NCBI GenBank assembly: GCA_023101885.1
Contig: JALPQD010000302.1
Span: 399,956 to 463,955 of the forward strand
Direction of reading: 5' to 3'
DNA: 64,000 bases
Source of the DNA: Typhlomys cinereus
Taxonomy: Eukaryota; Chordata; Mammalia; Rodentia; Platacanthomyidae
Below, in pieces: positions 43,480-56,361 of this stretch. Position numbers and translations under genes: made by a program. The notes below the pieces were generated by a model. That model searched no databases. It saw only the letters and a program-made list of their open reading frames with translations, and was not told the origin of the DNA. Each line of letters starts with the position of its first letter. Position 1 is the first letter of the stretch.

Positions 43480-44460
43480 AGGCATGGACTTACATGATTA
43501 TGATATCATTTGCTAATAAGATGGACTTATGTTTTCTATTTTTCTGTCTCCTTGCTAAGATTATTGTCTCTGTGACTATTTGAATACAAATCTTTAATAA
43601 AGAATAAAATCTTTATTAAAGAACTAACACAAAAGCACTATTTTCTTTTTGCTGAGTTTTCAGACTGTATATTGGATGACAATCCTCTCTCAGGAAGGCC
43701 TTCAGCAAATGTGCTCTTTCAGGCTGACCCTTGTCTTTTTGTTTTGACCAGATCTTTCACTGAACAAAAATGATAAATTTAATGAAGTACAGTTTACCAA
43801 TTCTTTCCTGCTATTATATCTACAGAACCATTTTGAAGGGCAAGATCATCTAGGTTTTCTATTAATTTATGTTACAGTTTCTTAGTTTTGTACTTGGCAG
43901 TTAGATTTAGTTAATTTTTTGTGAAAGAAGTAAGAGTTGTGTATAGTTTCTTCTTTCTCTTTTCCTCCTCCTACCTTTCTCTCTCTCTCTCTTTCTCTCC
44001 CTCTCTCTTTCTCTCTCTCTTTCTCTCATCTTCTTCCTTCTCTTCTTTCTTTTCCTCCTTTTTTGCATGAAGAAATATAATTATTCCAGGACCATTACTT
44101 GATTAAATTCTGTTTCCCCATTGTATTGCGTTGCTCCTTTATTAGAGATCATTTGAATATTATGTTCACATAGGTCCAATTTCTGTTTCTTTACTCTGTT
44201 TTATTGATCTATTTGTCTGTTTTCTTGCCAATACCAACTTTATTAGAGTTTTATATTGTAGTAAGTCTTGAAATTCATTTATTTTTCTCTGATTTTGTTA
44301 GTTTCACAATAATATTCTTGTCCTTTGTCTTTCCATACAAATATTAAAATCAGATTTTTGATTGTATTGCCACAAATCAATTTTCTAATTGCATTCGACT
44401 TACAGATAAAATGTGAATATCAATATATTACATGATATTGTGTCTTACTATTCATAAACC
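43480..44460 (-). mobile_element. Ancient L1 ORF2 fragment
   Basis: Antisense L1 ORF2 landmarks from memory: 'tttattgatctatttgtctg', 'tcttgccaataccaacttta' and 'gattgtattgccacaaatc'. A CT-rich simple repeat (43976-44028) lies inside it. Highly diverged, so boundaries are approximate. Confidence 0.5.
43976..44028 (+). repeat. (CT)n low-complexity tract
   Basis: Imperfect CT/TTTCTC repeats, pyrimidine only. Confidence 0.9.
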
Positions 44461-45424
44461 TTGGTCTTTGACTTGGTTCATCAGTTTACTATTTTTTATT
44501 ACAGATCTTGAAATGTTTTAAGTTGTCTTCATTTTCATACTAATATAAATAATACTATTTTAAATTTCAAACCCAGTTAGTCATTGCTGGTATACAAGGA
44601 AACAATTGATTTTCTCGTATCATAGATGTAACTGCTCACTATTTTCAGAATTATTCTGCTAAATACATTTCAACTTTAATACACATATCGTCATAGGACT
44701 GCTTCTTTTGGTCTTTTCTGCATGTGAGCTCAGCTTTACAAAAGCCACTACTTTGCAGATCTTCGGGCACATGTTGAAGAATATCAAGGCTTCTGTGAAT
44801 GGGTGATTCCCATTTTATCCCTCATTTATGCCTCATCAGACTGCTTAACAAAGACCACAACTTCATGACAACAACAGTGGCCTACCCACTAATTGCTACT
44901 GCTTCCTGCCATGTTGAGGACTGTGTGACTGTTTCTATGCCCTGGAGAATATCAAGTCTGCCCTAGCCCTTCCCATCTGAGAAGTTGCTGATTTCCATGG
45001 CTTGACCCATCCTAATACATAGCTGGGCACAAGTAGAAAGGTAAGGGAGTGAAGAGAGGAAGAACTTCAGCAACCTTAGGCTAAAACCCAACAGAGGTTT
45101 AAACTTGAGGCTCAGCCATTTCTTTTAAGTCTTTCTTCTATTTCAGCCTTTGCTTTTGTCCTAAATCTTTGCTTTAAGTCGATCCATCAGCTTTGCTGAG
45201 GCTTTTTACAGGGATGACTGGCTGAGGTCCTCCCCACCCCTCCTGATTCTATAGCATTGAGTTTCCATGAAGAAGATTATTTTTTTTGAGATAGATAGAG
45301 AGCTTGCAAAGCTGATCCAGTCTAAAGATAACTGAGAAAGAAAGCAGGCTGGCAGTGCATGAAAGAACTGGTTCAGGGTTCCTATATCCTATTCTGAATT
45401 GGAGAATGAAAATTGGTAACAGAG
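44461..45424. other. Unique sequence, nothing recognised
   Basis: Non-repetitive by eye; no supported gene. Confidence 0.4.
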
Positions 45425-45795
45425 CTGTCTTACACAGCATTGCCTTACACAGGCTCATATGTTTGAATCCTCAATTGATGTTGATGTTTGGGAAGGTCAT
45501 GGCACCTTTGGGAGATGGAGCTTTGCTGGAAGAAGGTACATCACAGGGAGTGGCCTTGAGGCTGATCAGTCCTGTCCTACATCTGCTCTTACAGTCTGCT
45601 GCAGGTAGTTCTCATTCTCCATGATGGTTACAGTGACCTGAGCCACCTCCAGCTTCTTCTGCTTGCCATGCCTTTCCCATCATAATGTACTGTACCTCCC
45701 CTCTGGAACCACAAGTCAAATAAATCTGTCTTTATCCCTTAAGCTCTTTGCTTGAGTGTTGCTTCAGAGCAGCAGAAAGAGTGACTGAGTATGTC
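45425..45795 (+). mobile_element. MaLR-like LTR, copy 2
   Basis: 'tttgaatcctcaattgatg', 'gtttgggaaggtcatggc', 'gagctttgctggaagaaggt', 'gtcaaataaatctgtctt' and 'cagagcagcagaaagagtga' follow the family order. AATAAA is at about 45719-45724. No internal ERV genes. Confidence 0.6.
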
Positions 45796-46473
45796 GACTT
45801 GTTAGTTGCAATTGAGAATCTAATTCATTAGTGCGTCAAGGTTGGACTTTACCTGGCCAGTGTTTCAGAAGATAGCGGTGAAGGGACAATTGAAAGTGCT
45901 GGTGAGAGAATGGCTTAGATGAGTAGCTTTTGGGTCTCGGCTAACTAGGAAATGAAGAACTAAAGAACTGAGAGCCTTGGTGAAACTGTCTGTGTCAAAG
46001 TACTAGAAGTGCTACAAGTTTAAACAAATAAAGGACTTTGGCTTGAGGTCATGAATGAATGAACTGAGTCTTTAAGGATTTGAAGTGACAGCTGAATTAG
46101 AGCAGTTGTGGATCCAAGTGTCAAAGGATCCCATTCTCTGCCACCAGCCTATCCTAGCACCTTCAGATACACAGTCATGAGTAAATTCCACTGTGGTGGG
46201 TGAGAGGGGAGTTCTAACACTCAAACCATTGATAGTGAACCACAAATAGAGCATTGAGCCAAGGGTTTCTATTTGATTGCTGAAATTTTATCTCCAGGTT
46301 TCTCTTTAAAAATTGATAAAATTAAATCGTATCTAAGTAGACATTCCTCTCAGTTTCTTGACTACAGATGTAATGTGACAAGCTTCTCCAAATTCCTGCC
46401 ACCTTAAATTCCTAGCCATATTTTGAACTTTGATCTATTATAAACACTTTCTCCCTTAAAAATAAAAAGTTAT

Positions 46474-46741
46474 ACTGGGGCCGAGATGACTCAGGAATTA
46501 AAGCCTTTGCTTACATTCAAAAGTTTTTGAATTTGGATTTCAAAATCCCACATAAAAATGCCCAGTGAAAGTTGGCTGCAGTCTGCAATTTTGGCCTTAG
46601 AAGGCAGAGCTTGGGAAACCAAAAGGAGCAAAACTATTAGGAAGTAGAGCAACCCAGGTTGTTTTCTGAAGTCACCTTTGGGTCTCCACAAGTACATGTG
46701 TGCATGCATGTATGTGCTCTCTCTCTCACACACACACACAA
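46474..46741 (+). mobile_element. B2-superfamily SINE, diverged
   Basis: Recognisable A-box area 'gatgactcaggaattaaagc', body 'agtctgcaattttggcctta', and the family phrase 'tctgaagtcacctttgggtc', ending in a CT/CA tail. The B box is badly decayed. Confidence 0.75.
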
Positions 46742-47034
46742 GTAATACCAAAGCAATGTTTTTGGACCAATTGCCTGCTCTAATGTGAACTCAGGCCTCC
46801 TGACGCTGGTGTGAGCAATCAGGAAAGGGAGGCTTGAGCTCTCATAAAATGATTTTTGGTAGACTTTTTGGTAGACTAATTTCAATGGAAATCAATTGTA
46901 GGTCATTATTTCTCTCATTTAAATGCTAGTTTCATCTGTTTATTTTTTAATTGGGAACATTTCCAGTGGAGCAAATCCCTCTTAGAGGGTTCCGTCTGGT
47001 GCTTATCGTGGCTCTTAATGGTGCAGGCTGAAGT

Positions 47035-47220
47035 CCAATAAGAAAGAACTTGCTTTCAAATTGCAGGCTTTATTCTGGCCATGGAATGTGGAGCCAGGGA
47101 AACTCCAAAGCAGGATAGTAAGGAAGTAGAGTAATCCAAGATGATTCCCGATGTCACTTTTGGGCTTCCACAAGCATGCACATTCAAGTAACCTCTTAAT
47201 CACAATCACATCTACCCCTC
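47035..47220 (+). mobile_element. B2-superfamily SINE, fragment
   Basis: Only the middle and 3' parts are recognisable ('gtggagccagggaaactcc', 'gaagtagagtaatccaagat', 'gatgtcacttttgggc', then a CA-rich tail). The tRNA-like head is decayed beyond recognition. Confidence 0.6.
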
Positions 47221-47254
47221 CCACACACCACAATAGAAGAATTAATTTCAAAAA

Positions 47255-47342
47255 AGTGAGAAGGTAGCTCAGTGATAGTGAGCCTGCCTAGCATGTGCAA
47301 GGGTCTGAGTTTGATCCTGACCCCTGGAAGAGCAATAGATGA
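47255..47342 (+). mobile_element. ID-like SINE (tRNA-Ala type)
   Basis: 'ggtagctcagtgatagtgag' and 'gcctgcctagcatgtgcaag' and 'gtctgagtttgatcctgacc' follow the rodent ID / BC1 head, with A and B boxes. A-rich end near 47335. Confidence 0.8.
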
Positions 47343-47350
47343 AGTATACA

Positions 47351-47469
47351 TTTTTTTTTTTTTGAGACAGGGTCTTGCTATGTAACTTAGGTTAACTTTG
47401 AACTCCTGATCCTCTAACCTCAACCTCATTAGTGCTAGGATAACAGCCATGTGTTAACATGCCCAGCTA
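47351..47469 (-). mobile_element. B1 SINE (7SL-derived)
   Basis: Antisense B1: T tract 47351-47363, then 'gagacagggtcttgctatgt', 'tgaactcctgatcctct', 'agtgctaggataacagc' and 'catgcccagc'. Monomer length of about 118 bp. The only clear 7SL-derived element in the window. Confidence 0.92.
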
Positions 47470-47509
47470 AAGTATTCATTTAAAAATAATGAAATGCCTT
47501 AATATATAC

Positions 47510-47511
<2 letters not shown>

Positions 47512-47541
<30 letters not shown>
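47512..47541 (+). repeat. (CA)n microsatellite
   Basis: About 15 units. Confidence 0.9.
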
Positions 47542-47543
<2 letters not shown>

Positions 47544-47544
47544 T

Positions 47545-49382
47545 CCCTCCCCCCATATTTGCTAGGAAAGGGCATGGATTTTCATAACAGAATTATTAAA
47601 ATTCCTGTTTCATGTTATATCAAACAATGTGTAAGCAACTCTACAATGAACGTGGACATTAGAGTGCGTGTGTGATTTGAGTGAGTATTCATACATTTAG
47701 CTAGTATGCTTATAATTTTGTGAGCCATTATTTTCTCATGCCATATTGGATTTCCTTGTCTGCTTCAAGGCATTTCTTAGTCATCTTAGGCATCTTTTGA
47801 TGCCTTATATTTCTAGATCCTGAATTTCAGGATCATGTTTCTTCTTTTTGTTCTAAATTGGGACACACAGATGAAGCAGTTCAAGTTTTATGTTTGAGAT
47901 GTGTAAGTAACTCTGGACTGTTGCAGGCAGCCTAGGAGCAGGGCTTAGCTGTTCTCATAAATCACTCTGCAGTGCATCTGCTGAGTTTCCTTGCATGACT
48001 CTGAAGGTGTAAGAACCAGGGGACAGCAGCAGCTTTGAGCCTGCGGTGTCATCTGCTCTTAGTGGCTCTTCAGACAGTTTCAGTTAAGGTCTAAACCTTT
48101 TCACTGCATTCTCTCAATCTGGGAATCACAGTGGCTGCATGTAAATCTCCTTATGATTCTTTCCAGCAATGAGATTCCTATCTCTCATTAAAAGAGGATA
48201 TTTCTCTATTCCTCTATTCAGCTTTGGGAAATGCTACTGAACTCTGTGTTTCTACTATCTAAGGAGGCTGACTTTCATATTTACTTGTACCTTTGACATG
48301 ATTGAAAGCATTTCCATTCCATTTTGTTTTATTCTAGAAGAATGAATGAGAGTGCTAGCATGAAACAGAAACAAGAAACATATACAGAAAAAGTTTACAC
48401 ACAAGTACACACTCATAGTTGTATGTGCCAAAGCAAAATATATTCAAAATTCTTATAAATAGATTTATTCAGAAGATTTGTCTCCTGTTGTTTCCATATG
48501 ACTAACATACATACATGAACATATCTCAAATAGGAGTAGAGTACCTTCTCACCAGGTGAAATATAGAATGAGTTATTATTAGTCTTAAGAAACAAAGAAT
48601 TGTTCAAAATTGTACAAGAATAATGAGATTAGATTTGAGAGAATTGCAGACAGCATACATCAATTACAGATAGAAAATAAATACATAGCATCAGATTTTT
48701 ATCTTAACCAAGGTCCCTTCAATCTACGGGACTGGAATTGATGATATTTTTGAAAGTATTTTTTATTCATTAAATTTGTCCTTTGACAATTTATATTTAT
48801 TCATGATATATACCAACCTCTCTCACCACAACCCTCTCTCCTCTCACTACTACAACCCCTTCTAAAACTATTTTTAACTTTTAAACCATTTAATTTGGCT
48901 ACTATTCTATATCTAATGTATAGCAATTTTAAAGTATTTTCTTGAGTCCTTTTATAGCATTTTTGTTGACAATAGAGCTATTCCCCCTTCTTGAGTTAGT
49001 CATGAGCAGTTATAGAGTTTTTGCCTTGATTTCTAAATACTTGCATTGCAGGTGGGCTATGGACTCACTACTATAAGAGTCTGACTGCTCTGGAGTCACA
49101 AGCTCATGTGATCTACATAAGGTCTCACATAGGGATTTTGGCTGTTAGTCCCAAACCATGCCAGTTCATCCCAGCTCAGAGATTCCACTCTAGTCCAGTC
49201 ACTTCAGCTTTAAGGGCCTTCTTAGCATGGACCCCAGATAGAGCACAGCCAGACTACACTGTGTGATAAAGCAAGTTCTAAATGCTTCTATTTGACTTTT
49301 CAGTGATGTCACAATACACTACATGTTGCTGATAAAATCATGACAGAACATCTTAAGGGAACAATGATTCCTGGTTACAATT
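47545..49382. other. Unique sequence, nothing recognised
   Basis: AT-rich. No gene, and no confident repeat apart from weak hints of old L1-like C-rich sequence near 48780-48870. Confidence 0.35.
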
Positions 49383-49705
49383 GCTTGTCCAGCTTGCCAG
49401 GAGAGCTTACACCACCATCATAAGTTGAGGCAAATAGCCATACCATATTCATGTAACAGCTGAGAGAGGGACAATCCTTACTTGTCAGGCCAGCATGTCA
49501 GAAGGATGCCAACTTTCTCAACCAGTTTTCTATATTTTATTCACCTGTCCTGGGTACACTCACCTTTAGTTAGGCTTCCCCATCAACTAGACAATCTCTT
49601 GCAGATTTTCTATGGGCTTAACTCAAATACTAATTCTCTACAAACATGCCCAGAGCTTAAACCCTCAACTATCAAATTGACACCTGTATTTAACTATGAC
49701 ACGTG
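49383..49705 (-). repeat. Interspersed repeat, URR1-like, copy 2
   Basis: Matches 6318-6655 in order, with about 80 percent identity in the best parts by eye ('agagcttacaccacca', 'agctgagagagggacaatcc', 'tagacaatctcttgcag', 'aaattgacacctg'). Confidence 0.6.
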
Positions 49706-50708
49706 GTTAGCCACAACAGACGAACAGAATAGCAGCACATAGATAGTACTGGGACTTCTTTTACTGATTATGGAGAATCTATCTTGAAAATTGCTCATCC
49801 TCTATGTTTACTTTGAGAAAAATAATCAATAGGATTTGATTTGTGAGTTATCCATGATGTATGTAACTGGGAGACATGTTTGATTTTTAACATAATGTTG
49901 ATTCTATACTAAACATTCCTAAAAATATGGTCTTATTCTAAATACTTTTGATATTAAGTTCAACAATTAAGATTATTTCTTGTGATTTGAAGCTACATTG
50001 GACAAAAGTATGTGTTGATGTTCTCTGAGTAACCTCACTTCTACAGGGAACTTTCTAGTTTGGTTTTGATTGCATGTTTCAATGTCACTTAGGAACCTTC
50101 TGTCAAATTTCTCTATAAATCCATTCACTCATATCTGAAAAATGATGCTGTCTTTATTTATAACTTCCACTTAGAGCTTAATATTTGAAAGAGTTCAGTG
50201 ACATTTTCATAGTAAAATGACACAGGAGCAATGAAATATAGGGACAGAAGGAGTTCAAATGCATTTCATTTCCCTTGGTGACACTCTCATGTCACATTGG
50301 AGGATGATAAGCCAATTAATTAAAATCAGGAAGAGAAAAATCAGACAGTATCTGAATCCAAAACCAAGGAGAGAAGCCAAAGCTCTTCACTTGCCTTCCT
50401 TTCCCTCTGTGTAAACAAGTCTCTCTTGTTAAGTGGAATAGAAAATGTGCATGTTGAAATGCAGAAGGGGACTAATAACAGATCTTTTGGTCATATTCAT
50501 GAATTCAGAAATTAGGGACAGGAAACAGGAGGTAGCACTGGTGACCTGGTGAGTGGAGAATGGATTGGACCCCAGATACTACCTTTCTGTAGAAACCTCA
50601 GTTATGCCAGGGTATTTTCTGATTTCCTGTTTTAGGTCTGTGATAATATTTTAACTCTGTGTTTCCTTAAATACTATATGCAAATAAATCACCTCAGAAT
50701 GATGTCAA
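49706..50708. other. Unique sequence, nothing recognised
   Basis: No gene or repeat recognised. Confidence 0.4.
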
Positions 50709-50715
50709 AATGTAG

Positions 50716-50750
50716 TTTATTTAGTGTGTGTATGTGTATGTATGTGTAAA

Positions 50751-50801
<51 letters not shown>

Positions 50802-51033
50802 CAGAGGGCACTGCGTGTTGCTGTAGAGGACCAAATGTGATCTTGGGAATCATCCTGGATTCTTCTACTTCCTTTCTGCTTTGCTCTGGGCTTTCCCGGG
50901 TTCCTCCCACCAGGTTTAGAAGTGCAGGCCATTACCTTTTCCTCCTAGCATTTTTACATGGGTCCTGGATCTGAACTCAGGACCTTCTGCTTGTGAGGCA
51001 GAGTCTTAAACCCTGAGCCAATTCTCCATCCCC
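50716..51033 (-). mobile_element. B2-superfamily SINE with (GA)n tail
   Basis: On the - strand: 'ggggatggagaattggctca', then 'aggtcctgagttcagatcc', then the family body. Its tail contains a (CT)n tract (seen as GA, 50754-50799) in place of pure (CA)n. The short TSD aatgtag is at 50709-50715 and 51034-51040. Confidence 0.88.
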
Positions 51034-51040
51034 AATGTAG

Positions 51041-53080
51041 ATTTTGATTCAAAAGCTTTAGAGTCTGATGATGACCCAGACCACATAAGAATTTAGGAGT
51101 CTCTTGATTACTAATAATCCCAACAAGAAGACAGGGTTTGCATCCTGGTCTCACAAGAAAATTGTGATTTTGATATGAATATATCACTTTCATGTGGTAC
51201 TTACATTAATCAGATGAGTGAGTTCTCGGTCTCAGCCATCAGTATCCCTAGAGTCTTCTGCAGGTTTCTCTTAAGGGATCTATTCCATTTCTTCACTTAT
51301 CCAAGTGATTATCAGTTATCTCATTTTATACAGAACTTTAAGATCATAGCTTCATGCAAAAATAATATCTTTCAGCTGTGTACTCCCAAGTCAGGATCTA
51401 TACCTTCCAGAGGGTCAAAAATTGATTTTTCCTCCTCATAATTAGTTATATTTTTGAAGTGAAGAAATTGATTAGCACTTCAGCTCATATGGTTTTAGAG
51501 TCTTTTTTTTAAGACAGTTTGAGGTGGCTTATATAATCCTTAGAGTATCAAAGGAATAGTCATGCAATAGAATCTTTCTAAGTGATAAAAATTCAAGCAT
51601 CAAAAAGGTTTGTAGGCCATAGAAATAAAAGACAGTGTACTCTTTTCTTTCTCAAGAAAAATGAGCTGCAGTTTTAATTTAGATTGATAGAGGTTGAATG
51701 AGTAGCATTTGAAAATAATTATATTTCAAAAGGGCTTATTTTTTATGAAATATAATAGATGGAGCTATATGAAGAAAGCTGTTGGTAATCTCACTTTCAG
51801 AAGTTGATGTGTGTAATAGCAATATCACGAGTTTTCCTTTCTGTTTTTCATGACCCCAACACAAATGCACTCCAACATGTAATCTTTCCATAGAAAGGTA
51901 GGCAGAGAGTAATTGAAAGAAATCAGATGTGTGAATGTCTAAGGTATGATTCCCACTGCTTACTGAAATAATCTCATGTAGTTAAGTGCATCTCTAATTA
52001 GTAGTTACAGGTGTTTTTAATGTCTTTGAACTCTCTTTGAGAGACACAGTCACAGCCCATTAATAATGAACTACTGTAGGTGGAAATATTTTAGATAGTT
52101 ATCTGTGCAGTGTGACAAGTTGGGGAAAAGGATAAATTGGCTTAAGAACTGATGCTGCGTTACAATTCCAGCTGTGACTCCAGCACTAATCTCACACTTT
52201 ATTACAGACGAGGGAATGGAAGTAATAGGGCTCCCAGTAGGTTACCACACGACGCATTGATGGCCACAGATCGCCATGGATGGGTGTCTGCCCTGACATT
52301 GCTACCCCAGCAGGCACCGGGAATTAATGAGATAAAGTACTCAAGGGACTTTGATCTCTTACAGAAGTGGCTGTGTAAACCCAAAGCTTTATATTACCCT
52401 GTCGTTTCCCTTAACCTGTGATTTTTTTCCCATATTATGCAGACTTGTCAATTACCCACCTGTGCCCTGCGCATGGCACCATGATTTTATTTCTCATTTT
52501 AAAGTTTATGCTTTTAATTGAGAGACATTGATGTTTTTAGATTCATCCTGACAGATTAATACGCAGCAAGAAAGACCTGCTATCAATAGGCATTTTGAAT
52601 TATATGTTTAAAATTGCCTTTGATGGCGAGGATGCCTAATTCCACACTCAGCTAGACCCATTCTGTGCTTCTTTGTGAGCTTCGTGATGGAAAACTGCAG
52701 GTGCTTGATATGACTTTTTCACTGTTTGTTTGGTAAGTGGAATCTTAAATACATTATATTCTTTGAAATATCATCTTCTGTTGCCATTTAGAAAAAATTA
52801 AAAACTGAAAGACTTAGCGGCTCTGAAATTTAGTTCCTTGAAAAGTCATTGATCCAAGTCAGATTCTATTCTTCAGGAATTCTTCTGGATTAACACTGTA
52901 GCATGACCCAACAGTCTCAAGATCCAATGGAACATCTCACACTTTCAGACAGGCAAGTTAAGGAGAAAATATGAAGACCATTTTTCTGGGGTCTTTAATA
53001 ATTTCTGAAAGGAAAATGTGTCCGTTTATCGAGTTTCTTTTTTGAATGGTTTTGCGACAGTTAGTTACAGATGTCACAAT
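51041..53080. other. Unique sequence; 52140-52760 notably complex
   Basis: No recognised repeat or gene. The segment 52140-52760 is of higher complexity with several homeodomain-like 'ttaat' motifs, and may be a conserved noncoding element. That is a hypothesis only. Confidence 0.35.
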
Positions 53081-53084
53081 TATT

Positions 53085-53375
53085 TAGTTATGGCAAGCTT
53101 CTGAGCAAGGAGGTCACGGAATTGATGTGGGAAGGCCCAGTCCATGATGGACGTGGTCATTCTGGGCAGGTGAATAAGACAGAGATCTGATTGACATTGG
53201 CAGACTGCGGTCTATAAGGATGTTTAGGTCCTTACCTATTTCTCAGCAATTCCTATGGATACGATGTGACCAGTCTTTTCAGCCCTTGTTGGTAACTCTT
53301 CTATTATATTGAACTATAACCTGAAATTGCTTGAGAGAAGGCCTCGTTACAGCAACAGGAGTATGGAACCAGCAC
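53085..53375 (+). repeat. Interspersed repeat, URR1-like, decayed
   Basis: 'gtgggaaggcccagtccatg', then 'gatggacgtggtcattctgg' and 'gcctcgttacagcaacagga' fit the URR1-type order on the + strand, opposite to the copies at 6318 and 49383. Weak match. Confidence 0.4.
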
Positions 53376-54134
53376 AGATTTAGTAAATAATGATTGAATT
53401 ATTATAGAAATAATTTACTAGTTGAAAATTAAAGCCAGATTTTTCAGACTTTTAGATGTTAAACGCAGCAAGCATACCTTGAAATTCTGTGTCCTTCTGG
53501 CAGAGTGATTCCAGAGAAAGAAGACAGAGGAAACCCATCAGGACTTGAGATCTGGATTCAAGAAGCATCACTGAAGTTGTGGCGAGTCCTGACCATGATG
53601 GCTTCTGGGATCATCTTCCTCTTGAACATGCTGTATCTCTGAAGGAAAGCTATTATTCCAGTATAAAAATTAGAAAAAGTGATCTGATATAATCTGCTAA
53701 GTCCACATCAAAGTCAATAAAAGTGAATGTAAAAGCTTTCATTTAGTGTATAAGCAGAATAATAAATAAATAAATAAATGGATGACAAAAAAAGCTTTCA
53801 TTTAAACTTCCAGATTTTTTGACTTAGAAACCTGGGGTATTTGATGATATGACATGGGAATTTAAATCAGCATTTGTCCCTGTGTTCTGGATATCTCTTT
53901 TTGCACCCCACTGCCAAACTGCTGTGCTTCAAAACTAAACATACATTTGCTTTACTGACAAAATGACAGTTTGGGTGGTGTGTATGTGAGAATTATCTTG
54001 CTATAAACAACATATGTTTCAGCTATAATCAACACCAGTTAGATTGCAGTCAAGAGGAGAATCGCTTACACAACTGGTCAGCACCTGAAACACCTATGGA
54101 TAGCCTGTCTGAGGTTTAATTTCAGTCAGTGGGA

Positions 54135-54255
54135 AACACACACACACACACACGCACACACACACACATACACACACACACATACACACACATGCACTCA
54201 CACACGTACACACACACGCACATGCACACATACACACGTGTGCATGCACACACAC
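54135..54255 (+). repeat. Imperfect (CA)n microsatellite
   Basis: CA units with CGCA, TACA and TGCA interruptions, followed by a GA-rich tail to about 54295. No SINE body is recognised beside it. Confidence 0.95.
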
Positions 54256-54644
54256 AGAAAGACAGAGAGGCAGATAGACAGAGACAGAAAGAGGTGAGAT
54301 CCAGTAAGAATTTTCATCATCATCTGTAATACAGACTCTTTAGGAGTCACACCCAGTTACTTATATGGCATTGTTTTTGTTAGTACTACGACAATATGAT
54401 TGGACTGTATCCCAGGGAAGAGTGGACAGTTATCTGTCACCACACTTATCACTCTGCCTGGTTTCGGCAGATTTGTGTTGTATCTCACATTCACAAGCAG
54501 GAGAGCTGAGCCCAGGGCTAGCCTCTGGGTCTTGTGGTGATCTCTCAGATATGGCTATGGGAATCCTGAGTAGGAATGCAGGTCAACCTGTTGTATAGAA
54601 TAATTTGTAATATTTGGTATTTAGACACATGGCTTGAAGTTAGT

Positions 54645-55000
54645 TGTCTACCACAGACAGGCTCGTGTGTTTGGATCCTTAGCTAATCTTAATGTCTGGG
54701 GAGGTTTGTTCCCCTTCAGGAGGCAGAGCCTTGCTGGAGGAAGGCATGTCAGAGGAAGCCGACTTTGAGGCTTGGGAGTCCAGTCCTGCTTCCTCCCAGT
54801 TTGCTCTTGCTCTCTGCTTTCATGATGTCTGCGGTGACCTGAATCAGCCTCCTGCTTCTGCCTCCAGCTATGCTGTCTGTTATGCAGTTCTTGATATAAT
54901 GGACTTCTGGAACTGTATGCCAAATAAATCTCCCTTTCTCCTTCATTGTGGTTGGGTCTGTCTTCTTAAACCAACAGAAAGAACAATAGCAACATCTGGT
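54645..55000 (+). mobile_element. MaLR-like LTR, copy 3
   Basis: 'tttggatccttagctaatct', 'cagagccttgctggaggaag', 'catgatgtctgcggtgacct', 'gccaaataaatctccctttc' and 'cagaaagaacaatagcaaca' follow the family order. AATAAA is at about 54922-54927. Confidence 0.65.
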
Positions 55001-55854
55001 AAGTAGGGCTTTTATTTGTTTTTGAGCCTGTGCTCTATGGATGTTACATGTGGTCCTGCTTTGAAGAAATATAAATCCAAGGGATTTAGATGGGTCGGCT
55101 TTGGAAGTCATTCTAAACAAGTTAAAATTTTCATGAACTCCAGAGTAATTATGAAGTAAATAATTGAGACCTGGTGAGTATTCTCTAGGACTTGGTATAA
55201 GCACTTGGTGTTTCAAACTGTATAATTCTCAATTAGAATGAACTGATTGTCAATTCTCAAGATAATAGATTCTTTTAGGTATTATTAAAATTAGATGTTT
55301 TTGTATTTCTAGTGTAGTTAATGTTCTAAGTAGGAGAAAAAAAAGATCAGAAAACATACTAGAGGAAAGTGGTCATCAATATTTCCAAGACTGATTGTCC
55401 TGCACCTTACATAACTGCCCCAGCATATATTTTGCTCTTGTCATGCAAAAGGTGTGCAATATTGTTTCTTACTAATTGTATGTCACAGCTTCTCTTAATG
55501 CATCCCAGTGACAAGCCAAGTTCATGATAACAATGGAATAAAGCTTCAGAAAATTCTTTCGTGAGAGTCATGATTTCCACAATAACTTTATAAATGGTCT
55601 CAATTGTTAGTTTACAAATTTCTTCATACCGCTGTGCTATCTAATAATATAATTATGATTGAAGCTTATATGTGTTGATAAGTAGAAAAACACACATATG
55701 TTAACTAATATTGTACATATGAGATATAAATAAAATATTATTTCAGGATTTAGACTTCCCAAGTTCCCAATATTGTCATCTTGAGTTACAAAAGCACTGT
55801 GTGCTTCTGCTTCCTTATCTTTGTGATAGAATAGTTACACTTAAGCTTTAAAAA
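55001..55854. other. Unique AT-rich sequence, nothing recognised
   Basis: No gene or repeat seen. Confidence 0.4.
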
Positions 55855-55931
55855 ATATTTATTTTATCTTATTAGTGAGAGAGGAATAGAGAAAGCTAGT
55901 GAATGAGCAACAAGAAAGGTAAAGGAGAGAA

Positions 55932-55962
<31 letters not shown>

Positions 55963-56001
55963 GAGAGACAGAGAGAGAGAGAGACAGAGAGAGAGAGAGA
56001 C

Positions 56002-56065
<64 letters not shown>

Positions 56066-56208
56066 TACATACATGCCCTGGCACATAAATGGAGATTAGG
56101 ATTTGGTTCTCTCCTTCCACCATGTAGCCTTTTGGAAATTAAACTCAAGGAACTCAGATCTCCAGGTTTAGGAGCAGTGCCTTGCCCACTGAGCAAACTC
56201 TCCAGTCC
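55855..56208 (-). mobile_element. B3-type SINE with a long (GA)n tract
   Basis: On the - strand: 'gactggagagtttgctcagt', 'ggagatctgagttccttgag', then 'ctacatggtggaaggagaga', the hallmark of the rodent B3 family. This is a different branch of the B2 superfamily from the other SINEs. A 138-bp purine tract of GA and GACA units (55925-56063) lies in its tail. Confidence 0.82.
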
Positions 56209-56361
56209 TTAATAAATCATGATATGAAGACAAATTGAATACAATGTATGTTCAATATTAGGGTTCAATGAATGTGAGCTACTTTCCTGATAGATTGGTT
56301 GCTAGTTCTGTATCTCTGTCAAATAAGGCACTTTAAACCTAGTGATTTACAAGAACCATCT

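Noticed and set aside
55859..56123. Ser/Leu-rich and Arg/Glu-rich open frames
   Set aside because: They are translations of the GA/CT microsatellite in both strands, not proteins.
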